Shown piece after piece: positions 5,861 through 13,398 of a DNA stretch of 30,858 nt (position 1 is its first letter; the number at the start of each line of letters is the position of its first letter). This stretch comes from a virus. Both the position numbers and the translations under genes were made by a program. The DNA is taken from positions 1 through 30,858 of the IMG/VR virus record IMGVR_UViG_3300021137_000060, one strand, 5' to 3'. The notes beneath the pieces are model-generated. The model worked only from the letters and a program-made list of their open reading frames with translations. It made no database searches and had not been told where the DNA came from.

Positions 5861-8067
5861 AAAATCTCCATATATAGGTATTCTGGCAACTGGCTATTTT
5901 CAAATAAATTAGCTGCTTCATTCTTAGCATAAAGCATAACATTCTTACCATTTATTTTCCATCGACCATCTTTAATGCCGTATTTTCTCATTACTTTATA
6001 TCCACAGCGTGACATTGCTGCTGCTAATCTAGGTCGTATGCTTTCGATTTTAACGTCACCAAGTCTAAGGCACTCCGCTATAATTTCATCAGCTCTAACA
6101 TAATCTTTACCATCAAATTTCTCAAGAGCATCCAACAACCAACTATCAGTTTGCATTGAAGAAGCGACCACCATAGCGTGAGCCTCTGTCTTGCGTTGCC
6201 CTGTACTCGCGTTGAACTTGCTTATGTCTCTTTCATTAAGAAAGGCTGCAACATGATTCATGCCACCATCATAAAACCATTCCCAAAGTTCTGTGAAATA
6301 CTTTTTCTTTTCTTCTTCATCAGCCAATCCCATTTCTTGAATAGAAGCTGAATCAATAACATCATACCTTCTATCATCTGATGGAATATATATACCACTA
6401 GCAAGGTGGTTTGTTGTAACGATTACACCACAATACATTTTTATGTCATACTTTTGACCATACTTAGGATTAATCATAAGGTCATCAGGATTACCGGCAA
6501 TTAACACTTTTGTCTTTTCATTAAATGCCCATTTAGTCATCTCATGCAAATTGGCTGCTTCTGATATTCTTACTAGCGTTGAAGCTGAGTATTCATTAAA
6601 TGAGCTTTCTAAACTAGCAGGTTCGATATTGCTTATATTCCAGCCACCGATAGCTGGAACGCAAAATTCAACGGCAGTGTCTTTACCAACACCTTGTGAA
6701 CCTGCTATCAGTATTGCGAATCTCGGCTTTTCCCATGGCTTTTGAACTCTATGTGCCATGTAGTCTAAGAATTGATTAGCATCACCAATCTTGTTAAATA
6801 CTTTGTTGACATGGTTTACAAATGGTTTGGCTAAAGAACTGTCACCCAAATGTATTGTAGATTTTCGATATGAGTTGTAAACAGCACCACCGGATGATTC
6901 AAATATTTCACCGTTGGAACAGTCGTGGTCTTTTACATAATCTTCATCTAAAGCAGGGTTTTTAGTCATGCTAGTAGCCAGCATATTTTGCTTTAACCAC
7001 TCGCTTGCTGAAATAATTTTTCCATCAGAATTAACTGGTGAAACTGCTGCATCCACAGCCGTACCTATCCATTGTGTAAATGTTGGTCTATAGATAAACA
7101 CATTTCCTGGTGCATAATAGACGAATCTATCAATTGGAACTTCACCTTGTAATGGAGCCCAACCATTGTCAGTAGCAAGTTTAACAATAGTTCCAATGCT
7201 TAGTTCAGACTTATCCTGCTTTTTACTAATATCATAAAAAGCTTCGTTCATTATGTCATTATGATTTCGACCTTTTTTACCATCCCATTTATCAGACCAA
7301 TCACAATAGACTTGAAACGCATCATCAGACTGCTTAAATTCACGACCAAGAATTATACCAACATTACGCCATAAATCTCTATCATCTGATGGTATAAATT
7401 CAAGCATCCTAGCGACTTGCTCAATAGTCCATCGCTTGCCTTTCTTTCTGTTTTCTCCACCAGCTGGTCTGCCACGCCCATCTTTTCTAACTGATAAATG
7501 AGCTGGTAAAAATGCTAAACCATTTATACCTAGTTCGATTATTCTTTCCCAGTTATTCCAGCTATAAACTCCACCACTACGATGTAAACTTGGTGGTGCT
7601 ACTATATAACCTTTATCATTCCGACAATCAACGCCTTTACCAAGTGTGTTACTGCTAGTTTTTAATGATGAACTGTATTTGAATACAAAGTGTATTCCAC
7701 CACCACCAGTTGACGCTGATAATGTATCTGGTTCACCACTTTCATCACAAAGTTGTTGCCAAGTTTCAGCACCTAACTTTCCATTACCAATATCAATATC
7801 AAGAATAGTAATGCCAGAAAGTTCACCAGTAACTAAGCCTATATTTGCAAGACCGGCAAATTCACCATCTTTAGAAAACCACTTTTCAATTTGTGATAAA
7901 TCTCTGCTTGCTGCTTTTAATCCTCGACCAATTCTAGGATGTTTACCAGCATCAGAACAAGTATCATTTCCACAAGTGCAAATACCATTGTTCATAGTAT
8001 GCAAAGGGAAAACATACCAACCTAAATTCACATAATCTTTTGCCCAATCAACTATCTCTTTAATCAT
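5857..8067 (-). CDS. Bifunctional primase-polymerase / SF3-like helicase
   Basis: A 736-residue replication protein from the ATG at 8067; a GTG four codons upstream is possible. The N-terminal AEP (prim-pol) domain shows the catalytic DID (about 90-92, in LDIDIGNG) and GGGIHF (about 122-127). A Cys cluster near residues 30-37 (CTCGNDTC) may bind zinc. A PriCT-2-like segment follows at about 213-285. The C-terminal ATPase has Walker A GSQGVGKDT (about 456-464) and a later VIVTTNHL sensor-like motif, as in DUF5906/SF3-type primase-helicases. It would open the origin and prime the phage polymerase. A 30-base gap and a long hairpin separate it from the gene at 8181. Confidence 0.9.
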   Translation of the reverse strand: MIKEIVDWAKDYVNLGWYVFPLHTMNNGICTCGNDTCSDAGKHPRIGRGLKAASRDLSQIEKWFSKDGEFAGLANIGLVTGELSGITILDIDIGNGKLGAETWQQLCDESGEPDTLSASTGGGGIHFVFKYSSSLKTSSNTLGKGVDCRNDKGYIVAPPSLHRSGGVYSWNNWERIIELGINGLAFLPAHLSVRKDGRGRPAGGENRKKGKRWTIEQVARMLEFIPSDDRDLWRNVGIILGREFKQSDDAFQVYCDWSDKWDGKKGRNHNDIMNEAFYDISKKQDKSELSIGTIVKLATDNGWAPLQGEVPIDRFVYYAPGNVFIYRPTFTQWIGTAVDAAVSPVNSDGKIISASEWLKQNMLATSMTKNPALDEDYVKDHDCSNGEIFESSGGAVYNSYRKSTIHLGDSSLAKPFVNHVNKVFNKIGDANQFLDYMAHRVQKPWEKPRFAILIAGSQGVGKDTAVEFCVPAIGGWNISNIEPASLESSFNEYSASTLVRISEAANLHEMTKWAFNEKTKVLIAGNPDDLMINPKYGQKYDIKMYCGVIVTTNHLASGIYIPSDDRRYDVIDSASIQEMGLADEEEKKKYFTELWEWFYDGGMNHVAAFLNERDISKFNASTGQRKTEAHAMVVASSMQTDSWLLDALEKFDGKDYVRADEIIAECLRLGDVKIESIRPRLAAAMSRCGYKVMRKYGIKDGRWKINGKNVMLYAKNEAANLFENSQLPEYLYMEIF

Positions 8068-8097
8068 AAATAAACTCACAAATAAAACAGCTATAAA

Positions 8098-8169
8098 TTA
8101 GCTACACGGAACAAAAATTTAAAAGCAATATGTTGTTATTACAAAAACATTTTTGTGTCGTGTAGCTAA
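8098..8169. repeat. Long imperfect inverted repeat before the primase gene
   Basis: TTAGCTACACG (8098-8108) pairs with CGTGTAGCTAA (8159-8169). After a G-T pair and one mismatch, ACAAAAA (8111-8117) pairs with TTTTTGT (8150-8156), leaving a 32-base loop. It lies in the leader of the primase-helicase transcript and could be an operator, an RNA control element or a processing site. Confidence 0.6.
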
Positions 8170-8180
8170 AATTAAACGGG

Positions 8181-8405
8181 TTAAAGATTGTTTTCTAAAT
8201 TGTTTGCAAGCTCTTTTTTACATTCCTCTAGCTCATCACCAACAGCATCCCAAATGTCAAGACTAGATTCGATATTTAAATCAATGCTTACATAGGGTGG
8301 AACGATTATTTCATCAGTTCCTGGTCGCCCAACCAAAATTGGCGTGTCATTATCATTATTAATAATGAATTCATTATTTGACTTTCTAATTATTCTTACT
8401 GGCAT
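8181..8405 (-). CDS. Small acidic hypothetical protein
   Basis: A 74-residue protein (MPVRIIRKSNNEFIINNDND...VGRPGTDEIIVPPYVSIDL) that I do not recognise. AGGAG lies before the ATG. The first half may be a small beta fold; the C-terminus is an acidic helix. It sits just after the terminator at 8421-8452, so its expression and that of the primase may depend on read-through or on a promoter I could not identify. Confidence 0.55.
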   Translation of the reverse strand: MPVRIIRKSNNEFIINNDNDTPILVGRPGTDEIIVPPYVSIDLNIESSLDIWDAVGDELEECKKELANNLENNL

Positions 8406-8420
8406 ATGAAACTCCTTAGA

Positions 8421-8452
8421 TAAATAAAAAGGCTATCTTTTGGATAGCCTTT
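8421..8452 (-). terminator. Rho-independent terminator
   Basis: On the minus strand AAAGGCTATC pairs with GATAGCCTTT around CAAAA, followed by TTTATTT. It lies directly after the gene ending at 8468, splitting the leftward replication operon. Confidence 0.85.
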
Positions 8453-8467
8453 GGTTAGTTCAATTAA

Positions 8468-9343
8468 TTAAAATTTGACTTCACCAGTTGCTGGGTCTAT
8501 GTTTTCGCCAAAATTACTGTCAACAGGTGGTTCAGATTTAATAGCGCCATCAGTAACCGATTTGCTGAATATTTTGGCTTTAGCATAAGTTTGAGCTTCT
8601 TGAGAATTCAATGGTCGTTGAACTTTAAAATCCCAACCCCACCAAGAGCCTTTTGTGTTTTTCTCAAAAGTAGCCGATGCAACATAAATATGACTAAATG
8701 ATGGTGGATTGTAGGTTGAGCCGTCTTTTTTAGCAATTTCAATACCTGTAATAAGCGACATCAAGCGTTTTGATTTCTTTATTTGTGTGCTGCTTAATGA
8801 CATGATTGCTGGCTGCCAAGAACCATTTTTAGCTTTGTACAGCACGAAATGATTTCTCGTATCAACTAACTCATCATACAATGCTTGTCCAGTTGGCGCA
8901 AAGATAGGTTGACCAACAGGAACATCCATCAAATAACGACCATTGTGATTTGTCATTCCTTCAACGCGACCAGTTTCAACATCAATTGGTGAAAAATCAC
9001 CTTTATAACCACCACGATTAGCGCCCCAACGAATAAATGTACGCTGAAAAGACGCTGGTATAAACTCAACATAATCAAAAATTTCATTAGTTATGTTATT
9101 GATGAATCTACCTGCTTTTGCACCTTCCATTGGTGCTTCACCAACCAACTGTGGTGATTGAGCTTGCAGCATTGTTATAAATGGAATTGCAAATGATGAT
9201 TTATCCGCGCCTTCTGTACCAGCGCCAGCATCATCTTCCCAGTTCATTTCTTCAGCAGCAATAGGCAAGTTTTTAACTTCTTCAACAGCATCAGCAACGC
9301 TATTTTCCAATCCAGCAGTTCCGGTTTTAGTTTCTTTAGGCAT
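8468..9343 (-). CDS. Conserved phage protein, possibly ssDNA-binding/replication-associated
   Basis: A 291-residue protein; the ATG at 9343 has GGAG upstream, and the in-frame GTG at 9355 overlaps that RBS. Features are an acidic disordered N-terminus, a core starting FAIPFITMLQAQSPQLVGEA, aromatic strands (RTFIRWGANRGGYKG, GSWWGWDFKV) and an acidic tail (SNFGENIDPATGEVKF). The core resembles a phage family usually encoded in replication or recombination operons and sometimes called ssDNA-binding. I treat that as tentative. It is the last gene before the terminator. Confidence 0.6.
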   Translation of the reverse strand: MPKETKTGTAGLENSVADAVEEVKNLPIAAEEMNWEDDAGAGTEGADKSSFAIPFITMLQAQSPQLVGEAPMEGAKAGRFINNITNEIFDYVEFIPASFQRTFIRWGANRGGYKGDFSPIDVETGRVEGMTNHNGRYLMDVPVGQPIFAPTGQALYDELVDTRNHFVLYKAKNGSWQPAIMSLSSTQIKKSKRLMSLITGIEIAKKDGSTYNPPSFSHIYVASATFEKNTKGSWWGWDFKVQRPLNSQEAQTYAKAKIFSKSVTDGAIKSEPPVDSNFGENIDPATGEVKF

Positions 9344-9377
9344 TTTAATCTCCACATTTAAAAGTTAAAAAATTCAA

Positions 9378-9881
9378 TTATTTTATTGTGGCAATATTTA
9401 CCACTTTTGCACCGAAAAGTTCCAAATCTAAATCTGGATTGCCTTTCTTGATTTGTTCTTTCAAAAAAGACTTCATCGTTTGAACATGCACTCCTTCTTG
9501 GAAGCCAATGTTATTAAGACCAGAAGCATTTAACTTGTTTACAAGTTCAAGCGCGTCCTCTCTTTCACCTTTGCCAAATTCAACGGATACAGTGGTTTTA
9601 ATCAATCCACCAAAACCTTTTTCATTTAACCAAGCATAGCACAATGGCTTTTTGTCGTTTGGTATTTGGGAATAAACATCTTGTTTCAATGACATTTTTT
9701 TGCCATTTTCTAAAGTCAAATCCTTAACGCCTAATTCCTGCATAACAGCAGGAATTGTCTCTTCAGATAACAAGCGTTGTTTTTCAACAGCTTCTTCAAG
9801 AGCAGCTTTTGCAATCTTAACATTTAAGACCGCAGCATCTAGGCATCTAGCCAATTCAGAAACATCATCAAGCGTAATCAT
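9378..9881 (-). CDS. Conserved phage hypothetical protein (replication operon)
   Basis: A 167-residue protein. An N-terminal coiled coil (about 10-45) leads into TIPAVMQELGVKDLTLENG. A central beta segment contains WLNEKGFGGLIKTTVSVEFGKG, and the end reads VHVQTMKSFLKEQIKKG then LFGAKVVNIATIK. This arrangement recurs in phage proteins next to recombination or single-strand-binding genes, but no function can be named. The ATG overlaps the upstream stop by 4 bases, so the three genes from 10222 to 8468 form one operon. Confidence 0.6.
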   Translation of the reverse strand: MITLDDVSELARCLDAAVLNVKIAKAALEEAVEKQRLLSEETIPAVMQELGVKDLTLENGKKMSLKQDVYSQIPNDKKPLCYAWLNEKGFGGLIKTTVSVEFGKGEREDALELVNKLNASGLNNIGFQEGVHVQTMKSFLKEQIKKGNPDLDLELFGAKVVNIATIK

Positions 9882-10222
9882 ATAACCACCTTACTGTTTA
9901 AATAGCGACCAAGATTTTTATCCCATTTCAGGACATTAAAATGACCATACCTTTTGCCTAGAATCGCTAGGACTGTTGACGTTATAAACATATCGCCCAT
10001 AGGCAATATGTAATCCACTTCTGGATTAAAACTTTTCAGTTTTTCATAGCATTGTTCACTAAGTTCTTTACTCATATGAAAAGCTGAACGTGGTGGGAAC
10101 ATCTCAATGATTTCTCCAAATTCAGTTGCAGTTCCTATGTTCACTGTTGGAACAAAGGCAACAGAACCATCACCAGACTTTTTCCTAGAGTGCGGTATTT
10201 GTGTCACATATACCTTTTTCAT
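9878..10222 (-). CDS. Conserved phage hypothetical protein
   Basis: A 114-residue protein, first gene of the leftward replication operon. It reads MKKVYVTQIPHSRKK and later EFGEIIEMFPPRSAFHMS and DYILPMGDMFITSTVLAILGK. I know this type from phage replication regions but not its function. GGAG precedes the ATG, and the gene carries a short version of the TTCAACTTA leader. Confidence 0.65.
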   Translation of the reverse strand: MKKVYVTQIPHSRKKSGDGSVAFVPTVNIGTATEFGEIIEMFPPRSAFHMSKELSEQCYEKLKSFNPEVDYILPMGDMFITSTVLAILGKRYGHFNVLKWDKNLGRYLNSKVVI

Positions 10223-10291
10223 TGTTTCTCCTTTAAGTTGAATTAATCAGCAAAAGCCAATCAGCAGCACGACGCTACAGAAATAATTATA
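10223..10291 (-). promoter_or_regulatory. Leftward promoter, 5' hairpin and TTCAACTTA leader (copy 5)
   Basis: On the minus strand the -10 TATAAT is at 10291-10286; no good -35 was found. A hairpin begins 8 bases later: GTAGC (10278-10274) pairs with GCTGC (10268-10264), with one G-T pair around a 5-base loop. TTCAACTTAAA is at 10242-10232 and GGAG follows. This drives the replication operon away from the repeat region. Confidence 0.65.
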
Positions 10292-10640
10292 CTCGCATAA
10301 ATTAAAAAAATAAAGTTAATTTTACACGTTATTTAAAAATAAATTATCTATATATAACACGGATTAATCAAGCTTAAAAATAGCACTTAAACACTTATTT
10401 TTTAATTTGTAATACATTTGTATTACGTCCGTGTCCGTGTTCGTCCGTGTTATATATAACCAAGAATCAAGTTAAATAAAATAATGTAAAATAATACAGG
10501 TTATTTAATATAGTTATATAAGCGTTATATAAGTAACACGGTTCAACACGGACTCGACAAATTCCGTGCTATTTTATCAACAAAAAACAAGTACAAAATA
10601 ATAAAAATAATCTTTACTTTTAAAATAAAAAACAGGAAAA
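10292..10640. other. Candidate replication origin or operator array: CACGG boxes and inverted repeat
   Basis: No gene is visible in the 460 bases between the divergent genes. Seven CACGG/CCGTG boxes occur: forward at 10357-10363, 10536-10541 and 10546-10552; reverse at 10428-10434, 10434-10440, 10444-10450 and 10563-10568. A perfect 15-bp inverted repeat joins TATATATAACACGGA (10349-10363) to its complement at 10444-10458. GTTATATAAG is repeated in tandem at 10513-10522 and 10524-10533 (11-bp period, about one helix turn). The rest is almost pure A/T. Iterated boxes beside an easily melted tract, between divergent replication operons, suggest an origin; a repressor or activator array is the alternative. 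Confidence 0.6.
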
Positions 10641-10677
10641 TATAAACCGCTATTAAATTATTCAACTCAAAAAGGAA
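10641..10677 (+). promoter_or_regulatory. Rightward promoter with partial TTCAACT leader (copy 6)
   Basis: A TATAAA -10 candidate is at 10641-10646. TTCAACT at 10661-10667 is followed by an AAGGA RBS and the ATG at 10685. No clear -35 or hairpin was found. Confidence 0.4.
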
Positions 10678-10684
10678 AAATAAA

Positions 10685-10921
10685 ATGCCAGATTTTATAG
10701 GTCGTTTCTACGTCACAAATGGGCGTATTTCTGACAAAAACAGTTGTGGTAAAATTTCAGATTTTAATGATGCTATTTTTGCAGGTAGCTATAATGAGTG
10801 CATTGATTTCTGTAAAAGTCACGACCACTGTTATGATGAAAAAAACCAATTCTGTTTGCACGTTGCCAGTAAAGCCAGCAACAGGATTGCTTATCAACAC
10901 AACTGCCAAATGGTAAGGTAG
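10685..10921 (+). CDS. Small Cys-rich hypothetical protein
   Basis: A 78-residue protein with six Cys and several His (DFCKSHDHCYDEKNQFC). It could be disulfide-bonded or metal-binding, but no family is recognised. AAGGA lies before the ATG. It is the first gene of the rightward block, 6 bases ahead of the FAD oxidoreductase gene. Confidence 0.6.
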   Translation: MPDFIGRFYVTNGRISDKNSCGKISDFNDAIFAGSYNECIDFCKSHDHCYDEKNQFCLHVASKASNRIAYQHNCQMVR

Positions 10922-10927
10922 AAAGAA

Positions 10928-11881
10928 ATGTCAGTAATAATTGGTTGTGGATTAGCCGGTTTGATTGCTGCTAATACAGTTTTTCAAGACGCAATGATTT
11001 TTGAAGCTCAAAAAGAAAATGAGTTAAAAAAGCACAAAGGTATTTTAAGATTCAGAAGTTCAAAAATAGGTGATGCACTTGGGATACCATTTAAAAAAGT
11101 CACTGTACACAAAAACATTTATAGTGAAGGAAAACTTTATGACACTTGCAGCATAAGATTGGCAAATCTTTACAGTCAAAAAGTTTTAGGCGGTAAAATT
11201 AGCGACAGGTCTATTTGGGATTTAAAAACAGTTGAAAGATGGATTGCACCGTGTGACTTACAGGAAAGATTAATTGAAAGATGTTACAGCAGGATTTATT
11301 TCAACTCTCCTGTTGACAACTTCAAACAATTTGAAAATAACACTATCATTAGCACAATGCCATTGCATGTAAACTGCAAACTAGCTAATATAAATCTGGA
11401 TTTTAAATTTAAAATGTTTAAAATAATGGTGTTAGAATTTGAAATACCAGATTGCAATGTTTATCAAACAATTTATTTTCCAGATGAATTTTTGGAATTT
11501 CCAAACTATGAAGAAAAAAGCCAAATATACAGAGCTTCAATAACTGGTAATAAAATGATTATTGAAGCAAAAGCTTTAACAGCTCCTTCTTGGACGCAAA
11601 TTGAAATTGTTTTGAAAGCTTTTGGTTTGGACGTTGAAGAAATACTTAACTTGCAAATTATTGAAAAAGGCTTTGAAGAGTCAACGCAAGGTAAAATTGA
11701 AAATATTAATGACAATGTAAGACGTGCTTTAATCGGAAAGCTTACTGATGATTGTAATGTTTTCAGCTTAGGAAGAATGTCTATTTGGAAAAATATTTTG
11801 TTGGATGATGTTATGCAAGATATTTACCAGATTAAAAAGATGATTGAAAGTGATTATTATTCTATGAGGTTATTAAGATGA
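10928..11881 (+). CDS. FAD-dependent oxidoreductase-like protein
   Basis: A 317-residue protein. It begins SVIIGCGLAGLIAAN, a GxGxxG dinucleotide-binding Rossmann start, followed by an acidic residue at the end of strand 2 (MIFEAQ), as expected for FAD binding. NTIISTMP near the middle resembles the second nucleotide-contacting strand of amine-oxidase or UDP-galactopyranose-mutase-type flavoproteins. SLGRMSIWKNILLDDVMQDI near the end resembles the C-terminal FAD motif. The substrate is unknown. Its place beside ThyX and the replication genes makes nucleotide or DNA-base chemistry possible, but this is inference. Confidence 0.7.
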   Translation: MSVIIGCGLAGLIAANTVFQDAMIFEAQKENELKKHKGILRFRSSKIGDALGIPFKKVTVHKNIYSEGKLYDTCSIRLANLYSQKVLGGKISDRSIWDLKTVERWIAPCDLQERLIERCYSRIYFNSPVDNFKQFENNTIISTMPLHVNCKLANINLDFKFKMFKIMVLEFEIPDCNVYQTIYFPDEFLEFPNYEEKSQIYRASITGNKMIIEAKALTAPSWTQIEIVLKAFGLDVEEILNLQIIEKGFEESTQGKIENINDNVRRALIGKLTDDCNVFSLGRMSIWKNILLDDVMQDIYQIKKMIESDYYSMRLLR

Positions 11882-12054
11882 GAAAAGATTGGCGTGATGA
11901 ATATTACATTATGATAAATAATGTGTTGCAAGAAACAACAAATGATTGGGAAAATGAATTTTGTAAATCTGTTGAAGTTAGGCTTAAAAAAGGCTATTCT
12001 TTAACTGAAAGGCAAATTAAAAAGCTTGAAGAACTCAATGAGAAATACAGTTAA
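11878..12054 (+). CDS. Small hypothetical protein
   Basis: A 58-residue charged protein whose ATG overlaps the stop of the FAD gene (ATGA). It ends GYSLTERQIKKLEELNEKYS, a helical pattern common at the ends of small phage replication-region proteins. The coupling and composition support a real gene; function unknown. Confidence 0.6.
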   Translation: MRKDWRDEYYIMINNVLQETTNDWENEFCKSVEVRLKKGYSLTERQIKKLEELNEKYS

Positions 12055-12062
12055 AAATATAC

Positions 12063-12146
12063 TTGTTTTTCTGCATTTTTCTGTTATTATTATTCCGTAG
12101 TCTTTACTACATATTCAACTTATATTTTTAGCCCACTGGGCAAGGT
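12063..12146 (+). promoter_or_regulatory. Promoter, 5' hairpin and TTCAACTTATA leader (copy 7)
   Basis: TTGTTT (12063-12068), a 16-base spacer and extended -10 TGT-TATTAT (12085-12090). A hairpin starts 7 bases later: GTAGT (12097-12101), loop CTTT, ACTAC (12106-12110). TTCAACTTATA is at 12114-12124. A second hairpin, GCCC-ACT-GGGC (12131-12141), abuts the RBS AAGG and may control access to it. Confidence 0.75.
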
Positions 12147-12154
12147 AGATTAAA

Positions 12155-13144
12155 ATGGCACATGAAATAGATTTAAGCACTGGCAAAGCAGCAATGGCAT
12201 TTGTTGGAAGTCGCAAAGAAATTTGGCATGGTTTAGGTCAAGAATTGACAGATGATGCTGATTTAGATGTTTGGCGTGTAGAAGCTGGTATGGATTGGGA
12301 AGCGTTAAGTAGTCCTGTTGCTTATATGACTAATAATCCTGGTCGCCATTATTACACTGGAAAACGTGTTTTGTTTAGAGCTGATAATGATTATCCTCTA
12401 GGCATTGTATCCGAAAGATACAACATAGTTCAACCTAAAGAAGTTCTTGAATTCTTTAGAGATTTAACAGAATCGGCTGGTTTTAAAATGGATACTGCCG
12501 GTGTACTTTTCGGTGGTAAAAAACTTTGGGCTTTGGCTAAAGTAGGCGAATCCGTTAAAATTGGTGGAGTTGATGAAATTAAGCCATATCTATTAGTTGG
12601 AACAAGCCTTGATGGTAGCATGTCAACAGTTGCCCATTTTACATCGACCAGAGTTGTTTGTAATAACACTCTGCGTATGGCTATTGGTGGAAAAGGGCAA
12701 AACGCTAAAATTAGAACTCCACACAGTCAATTCTTTAATGTTGACTCTGTAAAAAGTAAACTTGGTTTAGCATCAGACGTTTGGGAAAATTTTGTTAATG
12801 AATGTGAATCATTAACAAAGATTAAGTTGAGTCGTGATGAAGCCATAACTATCGCTGCTAAACATTTGAACATTCCTAATGATGAGGACTTGTTGCCTAA
12901 AGAGCTAGTTTTAACTAGCAAACCATTAAATAATATCATTGAGTTGTTTAGTGGAAAAGGAATTGGCTCTGATTTAAAAACTGCTGATGGAACTGGTTGG
13001 GGCTTAGTTAATGCCTTTACACAATGGGCAGATTACGATGTAATCAATTTACGAACAGACAAAAGCCGTGCTATTGATAGAGCGCAATTTGGCGACAGAG
13101 CGACTTTAAAAACAGATGTCGCTAATGCAATATTAGAGCTGTAA
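12155..13144 (+). CDS. DUF932 family phage/plasmid-like protein
   Basis: A 329-residue protein. It matches the DUF932 (TIGR03299-type) pattern: an N-terminal WHGLG, YNIVQPKEVLEFFRDL near residue 90, GGKKLWALAKVG, then DEIKPYLLVGTSLDGSMST and TRVVCNNTLRMA, and a C-terminal GWGLVNAFTQWADYD. Such proteins are common on phages and plasmids and have no settled function. It has a promoter and leader of its own and shares an exact 20-base RBS/start block with the AT-hook gene at 539. Confidence 0.9.
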   Translation: MAHEIDLSTGKAAMAFVGSRKEIWHGLGQELTDDADLDVWRVEAGMDWEALSSPVAYMTNNPGRHYYTGKRVLFRADNDYPLGIVSERYNIVQPKEVLEFFRDLTESAGFKMDTAGVLFGGKKLWALAKVGESVKIGGVDEIKPYLLVGTSLDGSMSTVAHFTSTRVVCNNTLRMAIGGKGQNAKIRTPHSQFFNVDSVKSKLGLASDVWENFVNECESLTKIKLSRDEAITIAAKHLNIPNDEDLLPKELVLTSKPLNNIIELFSGKGIGSDLKTADGTGWGLVNAFTQWADYDVINLRTDKSRAIDRAQFGDRATLKTDVANAILEL

Positions 13145-13150
13145 AGCTCG

Positions 13151-13209
13151 CTATTAAACGATAATTTTTTAATAGTAGGGCAGCTTAGATTTTAAGTAAT
13201 CTAAGCTGC
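13151..13209 (+). promoter_or_regulatory. Twin hairpin with overlapping -10, leader of the 13245 operon
   Basis: CTATTAAA (13151-13158) pairs with TTTAATAG (13168-13175), and TTTAAT within the right arm is a 5/6 match to a -10 box. Seven bases later a perfect 12-bp hairpin starts: GCAGCTTAGATT (13180-13191) with its complement at 13198-13209. No -35 is seen. It either ends the DUF932 transcript or forms the 5' end of the next one. Confidence 0.5.
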
Positions 13210-13244
13210 AATCTAATTTTAGCTACCTTATTTAAGGATTTTAT

Positions 13245-13397
13245 ATGCTAATAGAAATAAAATTTAAGATTAAACAGAATTATGCATGCTCTGAATGTGG
13301 AGCAATACGATTAGGTGGTCAAATCACTAAAACATTTATCAGTGTTGAATCATTTAATGATTTGATTGAGTCAAACAAAATTGTCACTAAGGAATAA
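13245..13397 (+). CDS. Small zinc-knuckle-like protein
   Basis: A 50-residue protein with AAGGA before the ATG. One C-x2-C pair (ACSECGAI) sits near the N-terminus. The stop falls just before the thyX start, and the last codons carry the thyX RBS (AAGGA), suggesting coupling. Function unknown. Confidence 0.55.
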   Translation: MLIEIKFKIKQNYACSECGAIRLGGQITKTFISVESFNDLIESNKIVTKE

Positions 13398-13398
13398 A

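Noticed and set aside
7646-8035. Rightward 129-aa open frame
   Set aside because: It is antisense to the catalytic prim-pol domain and shows no RBS or family motif.
10357-10568. Possible CRISPR-like array from the repeated CACGG boxes
   Set aside because: The repeats are 5-7 bases long, occur in both orientations and are irregularly spaced, so they are binding-site-like rather than CRISPR repeats.
10223-10684. tRNA or structured ncRNA gene in the large gap
   Set aside because: No cloverleaf pattern or T-loop-like sequence was found; the region is A/T-rich with short iterated boxes.
10719-10916. Alternative 65-aa frame overlapping the gene at 10685
   Set aside because: It has no RBS and lies wholly inside a gene with a good RBS and the leader element.
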